Source: Volutella citrinella
Lineage: Eukaryota > Ascomycota > Sordariomycetes > Hypocreales > Nectriaceae
NCBI GenBank assembly: GCA_034401135.1
Contig: JAWZSP010000003.1
Span: forward strand, 310,001-374,000
Length of the DNA: 64,000 bases
Reading direction: 5' to 3'
Of the stretch, positions 34,121-44,366 are shown piece by piece; the stretch's first letter is position 1; each line of letters begins with the position of its first letter. The notes under the pieces were generated by a model, which was not told where the DNA came from, did no database searches, and saw only the letters and a program-made list of their open reading frames with translations. The position numbers were made by a program, and so were the translations under genes.

Positions 34121-35540
34121 ATGGCCGGATTCGCACTCAAGGGCGGCCTCTTCGCCGTGGCCGCGCTGGCCGTCGTGTTCCAGCTCTTCCTCAAGGAGAT
34201 GGTGTGGAACGGGCTGGGCATCGGCCGCGTCGTCCAGCCTCTGGCCGACTTCCCGTACCAGTGCCGTCGGATCGAGCACCCTCGGCTGCAGGCCTGCGAG
34301 GACATGTGGCTGTCTGACGAGACGCGCCAGCTGTTCCTCGCGTGCTCCGACTCCAAGACTCGTCGCTACTGGATGCCCAAGTGAGTCTCGATTTTTGCGT
34401 ATTTTTTCGAGGTGCAATTGGGTGTGCCAGAGCGGTGCTCTCCCTTCAATGGCTTCACTTCATCGCCGATCGCAAGCTGACTTCTCACAGCGGCGGCCAC
34501 TTCAACGTCTCTGGACGCTCCCACCAAGACGCCGTCGTCGTCCTCGACATTGACAAGCCCGTCCAGAGCGGCTTCCAGCTGCGCGTCCTGCGCACCAGGG
34601 GATTCGACGGCACCGCCAACGACGGACTGATGCACCTGGCGGGCTTCACCGGCGTCGACAACGTCAAGGACGGCACCATCGACCTGCTCATGGTCAACAA
34701 CCGGCCGCCCGTAAATCTCACCACGGGCAGCGTCATTGAGAGCGACAACATCGCCGCCAACACCACGATTGAGTTGTTCCGCACGGGGCCAGACGCCGAG
34801 GAGCTGATCCACATCCGCACCTACAAGCACGACCTCATCGCCACACCCAACCGCATCGCCGCCCTCAGCCGCGACTCGTTCTACATCACAAACGACCACG
34901 GCGACGCCAAGATTGGCCTGGTGAGGGCACTGCCCCGAATCCCCAAGTCAAGCGCAACTCTGCTAACCTGACCCAGCAATACCAGCTCTCGCCGCTGCTC
35001 AAGACGGGCAACGTCGTCTACTGCGCCCACCACCACGGGTGCAAGGTCGTCGCCACGGGCTTCCAGTTCCCCAACGGCCTGACGCTCGGCTGGAACGGGC
35101 TGCTGTACGTCCCCAGCGCCCTCATGTCCACCCTCGGCGTCTTCCGCATCCGTCCGGACAAGGGCCTCGACGAGGTGGCCCGCGTCCCGACCGGCTTCCC
35201 CATCGACAACCTGTCGCTCGACCGCCTCGGCAACGTCTACGCCGCAGCCTTCCCCGCGGGGCTCGAGGTCTTTAAGCACTTTGAGGACCCGTTCAACCAC
35301 CGGGCTCCGGCTACCGTGCTCAAGATCAGGCGGGAGAATGGCAACCACACGGTCCAGAAGGTGCTCGAGGACGGCGAGGCTAGCACGCTCCCCGTGGCGA
35401 CGACGGTGGTTCACGATGCGAAAACGGGCCGTCTCTTTCTCAGTGGTGAGTCTTGCCTTTTGTCGACTGTGTGTGTCTAGAGTGTCTAATCTTGCCCAGG
35501 TGTTGCCTCGCCTTGGATCGCCGTCTGTGATCCTAAATAA
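34121..35540 (+). CDS. Paraoxonase/arylesterase-like (SMP-30 fold) membrane-anchored protein
   Basis: Four exons: 34121-34380, 34491-34920, 34977-35445 and 35500-35540, giving 399 residues. The N-terminus has one hydrophobic segment (about residues 6-22), likely a signal anchor. A six-bladed beta-propeller follows. Motifs typical of paraoxonase-like proteins are 'TPNRIAALSRDSFYITNDHG', with the Asn/Asp calcium ligands, and later 'FPNGLTLGWNGLLYVPSA' and 'FPIDNLSLDRLGNVYAAAFP'. The terminal 'SGVASPWIAVC' is the closing strand of the propeller. Relatives hydrolyse lactones and aryl esters in a calcium-dependent way. The substrate is unknown. The 41 nt last exon is needed to close the propeller and fits the splice consensus. 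Confidence 0.9.
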
Positions 35541-36764
35541 ATCCTGAGTGGATGGGAATTGGGGAAAGGGTTCTGGGGACACAAAAAAAAAGAAAACACT
35601 TCTCAGTCATTGTATCGGTATAATTATTTTTCTCAATCAACCTTGGGGCGCGATCACGCGCGAGTCAATTCCTCTGAGCAAGTCTCACCGTTCGTCCGAG
35701 CTGCCGTCTGCCCGCAGTGAGGGAGCAACTGATCCGACGTTATGTGCAGGGACCAAGTCGTTGTGCCTGAATGATGCATTGAGAAGAATGAGTATCCCCA
35801 GCGATAGAACCACTGCAGTTCGTTCCTGCATCTATCCCCCTGTCCCATCTCAACACCGCGAACATGCCATGGCGCAATTGTTGGACAACGCACAGCTTGG
35901 CCCTGGATGCCCGGGATAGGCGGAACGGTTGGGCGGTGATTCCCCACTAACGGTGCGAGCACTTTACCAGTAGCCCCGCCCCAGAACCAGTGGAGCACCC
36001 GCTGGGCTGGCGTTTGTTTGTGAGCTCAGTGGTCTCCATCACTGGTTGCTCATTCGGCTCTCTGCTCCTCGTCGCATTATGTTACCTGCCGATATCTTTG
36101 AGGCCTGTATTCATTTATTCACCTATTGATCTGTGAAACCTGCGTCAAATCTCCATCGCTTCAGAGAAATTCCTTCTCACCGTACTCTCCGTTAGCTCGC
36201 CCCTTGGCCCTATACCACGCCCGCTATCGTGATTTCAACTCGGACCCACACCCCGCTCCCGCACTGGCCGGTGCCGCTCGCGCTAGCCCCAACTAGGCAG
36301 TGCACCTCTACTAATCTAACCTGGTTGGGCCGTGCCAGCTGGCAAGCCAGGTGGCGGAGAAAGGGGCCATATCCAATTAGGCCACTGCATCAATGCGCTG
36401 TCCAGGTCCATTTCCCAGTTCCTGCTTCCTTGTACCTGCAGCAGCCAATTGCAAATTTGTCGCGCGACTTTGTTTGGGCGATCCCTTCTTCAGACACCCT
36501 CACTTTTATCTGATCGACCGCGGGCACAGTCGCTCCTTTCTGCTGCTCTCGTTTCAGGCGTCGCCATCGCCTTGCCTCTCCTTCGTTATCGCCACTGCCT
36601 CCCGGGCGCAAGATGCGGCGCGCCGCTCCTTGTACATACTAGACAGCTGCTTCGCTTTCACTTCGTCCGCCCTGGTCGCGCGCATTCCTTTGCAATCACG
36701 ACTACCACCGCCAGACGGTCACATTCCCTTGCCCAGCGCTCCCGAGCCTGACCTCGACGCCGCC
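35541..36764. other. Intergenic, promoter of the GPI-type protein gene
   Basis: 3' flank of the paraoxonase-like gene, then upstream DNA rich in pyrimidine tracts, as often seen in strong fungal promoters. Overlapping frames at 36.3-36.9 kb run into the next gene but have no start context or family features. Confidence 0.5.
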
Positions 36765-37617
36765 ATGCGACGCTCCTCAACTACATTCCTTACGGCGCTG
36801 CTCGCAGCCTCCGCCCCCGCCGCCGTCCTCGCAGGCAGCGGCGCTGTCTGGGCCACACCCCACGATAGCTACTCCTCCTCCATCGGTGTCTTGGGCTGCA
36901 AGGTGCGTACCTGAATAGCCTCGCATGCTCAAGGCGTCTCCGCTAACTGGTATCCTCTCATAGGTCGACACCAACCGCATCGCCTACTGGCCCAACTCCG
37001 TCGACTGCACCAACATCTGTGTCAAGCTCAGCTACGAAGACCGCTCCGTCTACCTCCTCCGCGTCGATCAGTCCGAGGGCGCCTACGACGTCAGCTACGA
37101 TGCCTGGAACTACCTCTACACGGGCCAGTCTGCCACCAAGAAGCCCACGGCCGGCGGCGCCGTGCCCATGGAGTACGAGGACGTCGACGCCTCCAAGTGC
37201 AAGAGCCTCTTCAAGACGAGCGGCAACAAGATGCCCCTCAGCGCCGCCAACAGTATGAACTTCCTTGCCAGCTGCCTCGACCAGAAGGACTCGTGGGTCG
37301 CCAAGAACCACCTGCTGTTCAACATCCTCGACTCCATCTGCACCCTCGGATATGACGAAAAGTGCAGCCTCGACTGGCCCGCCGCCAACCAGGCCGCCTG
37401 CCCCCACACCCTCGGCCTCCCGGACAACCTCAAGGACGCTCCCGTCTACAACATCCGCTACCCGAGCGGCGAGTCCGTCTTGGCATCCAACGGCCAGGCC
37501 GCCACGCCCAAGGACAACACGGCTGCGAATGCCAAGGGCGACGCTGCCCGCTTGATGATGCCGCTCGTCATCCCCTTCACCGTTCTAACCAGCCTAATTA
37601 CGACGCGGTTTCTATGA
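36765..37617 (+). CDS. GPI-anchored-type secreted protein of unknown function
   Basis: Two exons, 36765-36902 and 36964-37617, give 263 residues. An N-terminal signal peptide (about 24 residues, ending in an Ala-rich stretch) and a C-terminal hydrophobic tail after a small-residue region (NAKGDAA) indicate a GPI-anchored cell-surface protein. The mature part starts 'WATPHDSYSSSIGVLGCK'. With the conserved Cys pattern and the 'YDVSYDAWNYL' segment, it resembles a family of conserved fungal surface proteins with a barwin-like beginning. I do not recognise a catalytic motif. Eight Cys residues are spread over the mature part, likely as disulphides. Gene model confidence is high; function is open. 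Confidence 0.8.
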
Positions 37618-37869
37618 ACCATACATGACATCTATTTCTCATGCATGCACCAGTCATGCGCGCACAAGTTGTTTTGGGTCATTGGGTTGGGCTGGTCTAC
37701 AGGGCGGTTCTCTGCGGAGTTGGTTCTCATCTTTTTCACGGCGCAATGTGGGATGTTGCACATCTTGATACCCCATCTTTTCCATCATCAATTTTGCTTC
37801 GATACATTCTTTCACTTATACATTACTCAATCCTGCGGGCTTATTCGAAAGGCCCCAGCAAATACATAC

Positions 37870-38162
37870 TTATTTCATATTCAGGGCATCCTTGACCTTT
37901 TCCACGACGCCAGGCTTCTTCTGTTTCGTGCTGCTGCTAGTGCCCGTCGAGCCCGAGGCGGCGGTAGCGGGAGACTCATTGACGTCGTACCTCTGGCTGT
38001 CGTTCTCATCTGTTGTCAAGGAATTTCTGCCGTGGAGCTGCCCGCCGTTAGCCATTGCTCCCGTGCTTTCAAGCTCTTTACACATACGCGCTGCTCCTCC
38101 AGCTCGGCATTGTGAATGAGATCATGCGTCTCGGTAGCAACTTCGTCTGTGTATCCACTCAT
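37870..38162 (-). CDS. Small hydrophilic conserved-type protein, 80 residues
   Basis: Two exons, 38088-38162 and 37870-38037, with a 50 nt intron (GTATGT donor, GGCTAAC branch site, CAG acceptor). Without splicing, the frame breaks, so the gene is easily missed. The product is acidic at the N-terminus, Ser/Thr/Gly-rich in the middle, and ends in a basic amphipathic stretch (KQKKPGVVEKVKDALNMK). No signal peptide or membrane segment. Similar short fungal proteins with a 'VxKVKDALxM' tail exist, but I know no function for them. It ends tail to tail, 252 bp from the GPI-type gene. Confidence 0.7.
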
Positions 38163-39447
38163 GATTGAAGTGTTTGTCTCAGATTGTATGCTTATTTGTG
38201 GTACGAATGGTGTGGTCAAGCTGGGCGTTTCAAGGAAAGATATAAACGGCAGATGATCTGGGGAGGAGGGGGCGGTTATAATAGTCGCACAGGAGCTGCT
38301 TGGCCTGTCGTCATCACTGGACAATCCCGTGATGCTATGATGCTCTCGCACGTCATGGTCGAGACGTACCGAGCTTCCGACCAAGAATATGCGTGGCCAT
38401 GTCGAAGCCCCTCACCGTCACAGTGCCGCGCCCCTCGTCGAGCCCTTGAGCCCACGCGACCGCACAGTGTTGAGTGCCAGCTCCAAAGTCAAATCCAAGC
38501 TATTGAAGCTTTTGATTGGGGAATGGATGGAGCTTCTCTAACTTTGCAATATCACACCACCCGGCCTTGGCCTATAGGGTCGTAGCATGGTATCGATGGC
38601 GTGGACATGCCCTGGCATGAAGCACACGATGTGTGTCCCAAGCTCCTGAAGCTTGCGGCATTGGACGGAGGAGGCCCTCGAAGGTTCAGTAATGGCTGAT
38701 CTCCGCATCCAAGGTTTGCTTGACGAGTCCACTAGGCTTTTGGAGGTGGTCAATGCTGAAGCTCTAGGATCGGCATTACTCGTTGCCATCCTATGTCGCA
38801 ACTTCGGGTTCAGGCACGATCCACGGCACGGGCCCGTCCGTGTTCGTTTTGATTCGAAATGATATTGTGTCCAATACTTTAAACATGTCTAAGAGCCTTA
38901 CTTACGCTCTTATTACCCTATTCGAGAAAAGATATGGGACTTGTGATGCAGAGGCAGCAACTCGTCACTGCCGGTTGTTTCAACCAAGAGACTCGCCAGA
39001 ATTGGTGCTGCAACTGCCGTGCTGTGAGGTGTCGAAATGATTGAAAACTGTACATATAGGAGTAATACTACTAGTAGTAATTCTGACAGGGTTCAAGAAC
39101 ATTCCCGAAGCGGGTAGCATAGATGGACGGGGGGTTGTGCCACTTTCTTCTCTCATCCCTACTACCCCAACCTGGGTGCCGAGGATGACTTGATGCTGCG
39201 CCAGTGTTCATGCCCGCCATGACAAGGTGGATTATGAATGCTGATTGGATTGGCTACTTGGCTCACGACTTGGGCCAAGACCTTGCCAGGCCAGGGTGTC
39301 ATGATTGGGCGACAATGCCTCCACCGTTTGCTGCGCGGGGAACGGCTCTCACCTCATTGCCAGCCATAAAACCGCAAGACGCGAACGTCGGATCATTTGA
39401 TTTTTTGCCAGACCTCGCGTTGCCCATTATAAGGAGTCGCAACGATC
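38163..39447. other. Divergent intergenic region
   Basis: Upstream DNA of the 80-residue protein gene and of the short-chain dehydrogenase. A TATAAG-like element at 39427-39432 is only about 15-20 bp from the dehydrogenase start, too close for a normal TATA box. No coding region recognised. Confidence 0.5.
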
Positions 39448-40447
39448 ATGGGGTACCACATCGACTTTGAGCTAGAGCGGGACGTCCCAGACTTGACGGG
39501 CAAGATACTGCTCATCACAGGAGGTATTTTTACCAACTTGTCCGTCTCGGGCAAATATTCAGCATGATGTATTCCAAGCGCTCACATAAGACGGCATAGG
39601 CACCAAAGGCCTTGGCGCCGGATCAACTCTCCTTCTGGCGAAGCGCAACCCGGCCAAGATCTACATCACAGGTCGCGATGAAGCGACTGCTCAGAGCATC
39701 ATTGACAAAGCCTGGCATTCGGGAAGCCGGACCGAAATAGTATTCATCAGCTGCGACCAAACCGACCTAGCCTCCGTTAGCAGAGCGGCTGATGCGTTTC
39801 TGGCCCGAGAATCGCGCCTCGACGTTCTGATGGCCAATGCGGGTGTCTTGGGCCCTCCGCCTGCGCTGACCAAGGATGGTTACGAGATTCATTTTGGCAT
39901 CAATCACATGGCGCACGCTTTGTTGATACAGAGGCTCATCCCCACGCTAGAGAAGACAGCAGATGCATATGGCGAGGCGCGCATCATCCCGCTGACCAGC
40001 CTAGCCATCATCCTCGCTCCGACAGGCGGCATCGTCTTCGACGACCTTCGTACTACCCAGGAATACTGGTTCCTCGGCGACTTCCAGCGATATGGGCAGA
40101 GCAAGCTGGCCAACCTGCTCTACGGGCGCGAGCTGGCTCGCAGGCACCCCAAGATCACCACGATACCGATTCATCCTGGCGAGAGCCCAACGACCATGGT
40201 CAGCAACTTGACCTTTATGCAGAAGGTGGTGGTCTATGCGGCAAACTACCACAGGTTTCTGCCAGCAGAGCAAGGCTATATGAACCAGGTATGGGCTGTT
40301 GGCGTGCCCAAGGACAAGGTGCAGTCAGGAGAAATGTATGAGCCGGTGGGGATTCATACCAAGTCATATACGAGCTACTGCCTTGATGAGAAACTTGCTT
40401 CTCGGCTCTGGGACTGGACTGAGAATGAGTTGAAAGCGTGGATGTAA
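39448..40447 (+). CDS. Short-chain dehydrogenase/reductase (WW-domain oxidoreductase/RDH-like)
   Basis: Two exons, 39448-39523 and 39600-40447, give 307 residues. Cofactor motif TGGTKGLG at 24-31, the intron splitting this motif. 'NAGV' is at 105-108, catalytic Ser158 in 'PLTSLA', and YxxxK at 189-193 (YGQSK). The arrangement is that of classical/extended fungal SDRs close to retinol dehydrogenases, which use NADP(H). An Arg after the second strand (GRDE) also points to NADP preference. The protein is likely soluble. It ends tail to tail with the next gene, 64 bp apart. Confidence 0.92.
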
Positions 40448-40511
40448 CGCGAATTGTCTAGGTAATATATCTAAATATTTCGTCGTAAACACAAGCACAC
40501 AACTCAAGAAA

Positions 40512-41625
40512 CTATAGCTCTCTTTGCTCCTCATACAGCTTTGACCGCCACTTGCAACCAAACGCAGCCTGCTGATCAAAGTCATACGTATTTTGAGCCC
40601 CAAACGCCCCATCAGCTATACCAAAAGCACTTGAGAAGATGGGTTCCGCAAATTGAGCCTTCTGCATCAACTCACCGCCAATAGCCGATTTGAGAGCTTT
40701 GAGGAATTGGGGTTCCGATGTTGAATCTCCAAACACAGCTAGTTGTAAAATTTCACCAGGGAGCTTCCAATCGTTGTACGGCTTCGCCAGATGCGATGTG
40801 ATGAAATTGCGAATGGTGTCCCCAATAGTGTGCCAGTACAGAGGCTCCTTGCTGTGACTGGCACCGAGGGTTGGCTCGGACTGACCCACGACTTGTTCTG
40901 TTATACCCATCTCCTCGAGATACAGAGAAAGTTGCAGACCCGACTTGCTATAGCCGACGGCCATGATAAGGTGTTCGCTCTTATCGGGGCAGTTGGCCGG
41001 ACCATGACGCCCAGCCCGGTAACAGCCACCTAGGTGGCGTATGTAGTGATACCCGAGAGCCTCGCGACCCGCAATCACAGGACCACAGCTTTGTCGGAGC
41101 CCAGTCGCATTCAAAGACTTTCCGATCATCGACTGACGAAAGATGCTAGTGTCTTCTGGGAGCGAGACGCGGGCGTAGCAAAATGTGGTACCCAAGAATG
41201 CCTCTACGGACATCTTGAGGCTTGCGACAAGAGAGCTGATAGCCGCAACATCAGTGTAAACGTCCTTATCACAATAGCCGAGTAGAGAGGATGCTAAAGA
41301 CGGGGATAGTGCATCGCATAGTCTGTTTTGTGGTGCTGGTTCTTGGCTTGCACTCGTACTCCGTTCCCAGAACCGTTTGTAGGCCGGGCCACCTTCCACG
41401 TATGCTACCTTGGCGAGGGTTCCATTGCCGTAGGAGATAGCCGCTGTGCTGGTATACATGTCAGTGAAGTGAATCCAACAGGATTATTGTAGTCTCAAGC
41501 ACTCACCCGTAGTCAGGCGTCAAATCGAAACCGACGCCGGGTACATTTCCGACTTGCCAGGCTGTGGCAGCCGGGATGACTAGTAGGAAAGATAATAGTA
41601 GAGACGCAGCGGGAAATGAATGCAT
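40512..41625 (-). CDS. Secreted protein with weak Hsp70/actin-like ATPase-fold signal
   Basis: Two exons, 41507-41625 and 40512-41448, give 351 residues. A clear signal peptide of about 22 residues is followed by 'VGFDLTPDYG' plus 'TAAISYGNGT', which looks like a modified phosphate-1 loop and start of an actin/Hsp70 ATPase fold. A late 'LAVFGDSTSEPQFLKALKSAIG' resembles the adenosine-loop helix of Hsp70 relatives. Five or more Cys are scattered between. The Hsp70 substrate-binding domain is absent and key Gly/Asp residues are not all present, so ATP binding is doubtful. The acceptor is placed at CAG before 41448; a second one 5 nt further would break the frame. Function is not recognised; the fold call is tentative. 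Confidence 0.55.
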
Positions 41626-42236
41626 GGCGGCGAGTGATGTCCTCTCCGGGTGCGAAGGTGGCAGATGGCTGCGGCGATGAGAATGGGTAATTGGTAGTGG
41701 AGAGATGTGTTGTTCCTTGTGTTGGTCCTGTATTGCTTTGCCTAAAATTCAGGGCCCAACTGTGGATAAGCACAGATTCGTGTGCTGCGCCACCCAACCG
41801 CACAACGTGAAACAAATCGAGCAGCCACTCCAGGTGGTCCAAATTCGAAGTTGAAGACGGGGACATACTACGGGAATTTTTGAAAATCTCGTTTTGCACA
41901 TTAGGCTCGAAATTTTTCTTGATCGTTGCGTGTCACATTGCTGTTTGGGATTATGGACCTACAACTACAACATGCACGTATGCCAATGAACCTCGCGTTC
42001 ACAGTAAATCTTTGACGGACCAAGAACAAATGAGCATGACGGTAAGATGGATTTCGAAAGACTAGAACGCTCGGCACAAGGCCCTGAACACGGTGAATCC
42101 CAGTGACTGTGTAAACTCTTAGATGTACTTGGCTTGAGTTGAGCCATCATTTCAGTATCCACACACCCAGAAACGTAGAGATGAAATCGAAACTGGACCC
42201 CAACTAGCCTTCCGGATATCCCTTCGCCAGTGCCCG
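41626..42236. other. Intergenic, no gene recognised
   Basis: Promoter side of the Hsp70-like gene and 3' flank of the small secreted protein gene. Nothing else recognised. Confidence 0.5.
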
Positions 42237-42644
42237 TTAGCAACGCTTGGATATGCGGCAAGGGCGACCATCAGCATCCCTGGACTTGACCCAACTGCAC
42301 TTTTTGTCCCAGAAATCCGGCGGAAGCATCGCCGCGATGCTGACATCGCGCTTTCCATGGTTATGCAACCAGTCACACATTTCCATGTCCCAGAGCACTT
42401 CAGGGGGAGGGACGCTGGCGCTGGCAGTGTCGCGCTCGGTCTTGTCGCCATTCATGGGCCTGAAATGGTCTCCCGAAGTCTCTGCAGTGGCCACAAGGTC
42501 GCGCTTGTCATTCTTCCAGCGGCACTTCCCTCTCTTGTTGCAGTGATGGATTCTTGCGGTGTCTCGTGACTCTGGCTGAACAGGCTGGACATCTGCGGCC
42601 ATAGAGGAGCCCAGGAGTGCGAGGATGACGACGGTAGCCTTCAT
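42237..42644 (-). CDS. Small secreted Cys-containing protein, 135 residues
   Basis: Intronless. The ATG at 42644 opens a signal peptide (about 17 residues, ending Ala-Ala). Six Cys follow in the mature part, with several Lys-Arg pairs (KRGKC, DKRD, GKRD, SKRC) that look like Kex2 processing sites. The C-terminus ends in Cys-Arg-Ile-Ser-Lys-Arg-Cys. Size, signal and Cys content match small secreted proteins that fungi use as effectors or antimicrobials, but no family is recognised. An upstream in-frame ATG would hide the signal peptide and is rejected. A TATA element lies about 100 bp upstream. Confidence 0.75.
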   Translation of the reverse strand: MKATVVILALLGSSMAADVQPVQPESRDTARIHHCNKRGKCRWKNDKRDLVATAETSGDHFRPMNGDKTERDTASASVPPPEVLWDMEMCDWLHNHGKRDVSIAAMLPPDFWDKKCSWVKSRDADGRPCRISKRC

Positions 42645-42743
42645 GTTGTTGGTGATTGGCAGTTTGTAGTGAGGGGAAGGAAGTTTGATGGGATAGTACT
42701 CAAAGGATGTTGTCGTTAGGTTGGTTGGGAGGAGCATCACAAG

Positions 42744-42751
42744 CTTATATA
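42744..42751 (-). promoter_or_regulatory. TATA box of the small secreted protein gene
   Basis: TATATAAG on the minus strand about 100 bp before the start codon. Confidence 0.5.
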
Positions 42752-44277
42752 GTTGTCAAGATTGCCAAGCATGTCGTGATACGGGCCTTGAGGACGGCTG
42801 AAAGGACACAGGGCTTGGATTATCACTTCCCGGTATGGACCGCAGCATTCCAGTCATGCAGACATCTGGAACAAAGGCGGCCGGCAAAAGTTGATGGGGT
42901 TTGGATCAAACATCACAATGACCACGTACCAGTTCTCGTGAGTAGTGTCATGTGTTTTTCAGAGTAGTGAAGTAGATCGGCCTGTCGATCATAGTGGCCA
43001 TCGGATTCTCATTGGTATGCACAATACCACCGATTTAGCCTGCAGAGAGGTGATGGATAGCCCAGCACTCCGTAAAGACAAAAGAACATTTGTCAACATC
43101 GGGGAGGTTGGCCAAGACAAGGGTCCGGGAGATACGATAATGTCTTGCTTGGCACGCCCGGCCCCAACCTCCCAGGTCCCTTGGCTGCTTGGCCACTACA
43201 AAAATCCCTTCAAAAGAGCATACCTGATGTTGAGACACCAGGTGCACGAATCTCAGCACAGTGCGGGTATCTCAGATTCGTTGACACGTGGTGAGAGCCG
43301 GACTTTAAGGCGGTTTTAGTCGCTTGTATAACCCTACTAACCTTGTGATAGCTTGAGCCAGCCCGGTTGAGTGATAAACAGTACGCTGTCGTGGCTGTTG
43401 GTCCCGTTGTGCGCTTGGGCCTTCGAGGGTGAGACAGCGGTTTTGGGTGTTACCTGCAGATCCCAGCACGCATACAATGGATTGTCAGGTGATCTACGGA
43501 ATTAAATCGGGTACTCATACCATTCCTATTGCTTGAAGGGCCATCTATTGTTGAAAATGCAGGCAACATAACGGGACCGCGAGGTTGAACAACAGTGGGT
43601 GGGCGAGGCAGGCAGCAATCAGGCGTAGCTCCACGGCGGCTGGGGGGGATGAATATTCCACACATCGTATTTCGAGACTAGCATGCTGCGATTGCTATGC
43701 AAGTTATGCAACTGGTTAGTGGGCTCACAGTCGGTGCGGAGGTGCGATGCGTCACGCGTGCACATGAACAAGGCAGCACAGCACAACCAACATGCCTAAA
43801 AATAGACGGAGGTGAAGTCAGACCATACCAAGAATCTCTACGGCTGCAGGACAGGACAAGTCGCAGGGATTACGCCTGTGGAGGGGTGGGTACCGGTGTC
43901 GCTGGTCAACACATCTCACCTCGCAATCGGCCTCGTCAAAGCCATCACTTCCAAGTGAATTCTCGACGTGTAGATCATTATTTCTTTATTTCCTTCCTAT
44001 AGTGAGTAAGATATAATTACAAACATGACTAGCTTGTGCTGTTCAGTCCGTTCGCCGCATGTAGTCCCTGTAACCGCCTGAGTAATTATCCAGGGATTCG
44101 TGGGCGGGATTCGGGCCTGCATATGCGGTTGGTCGCTCGCTCGACCAAGTCCAGGCAGGCCCCGTTTCAGCTGCAAGTGGCCTGGCATTTCCGCTTCTAT
44201 CACTGGCTACAGTCCCTGGGCGGTCCAGCCACAAGGCCATGCAGCCCCCAGTGTGTTGGTGATGGGAGGCAATGCAG

Positions 44278-44285
44278 TATAAAAG
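44278..44285 (+). promoter_or_regulatory. TATA box of the DUF3176 gene
   Basis: TATAAAAG 89 bp before the start codon. Confidence 0.55.
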
Positions 44286-44366
44286 TAGAGACCAACCGGC
44301 TTCCGCGCCATTTGGGTCTCCAATTCAGCTCCTCAAGGCTTGACTGAGCAATTCAGCATTCCCCCC

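Larger units (their letters stand above)
42645..44366. other. Divergent intergenic region, 1.7 kb
   Basis: Promoters of the small secreted protein (leftward) and the DUF3176 gene (rightward). No coding region recognised. Confidence 0.5.

Noticed and set aside
34366..35582. Long minus-strand frames across the paraoxonase-like gene
   Set aside because: Antisense shadows of GC-rich exons; the sense strand has a full propeller with matching splice sites.
36393..36764. N-terminal extension of the GPI-type gene frame
   Set aside because: The frame is open upstream, but the signal peptide begins at 36765 and the extra part is low-complexity leader-like DNA.
8611..41625. Classical secondary-metabolite gene cluster
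   Set aside because: No PKS, NRPS, terpene cyclase, DMATS or Zn2Cys6 regulator is found; tailoring-type enzymes alone do not support it.
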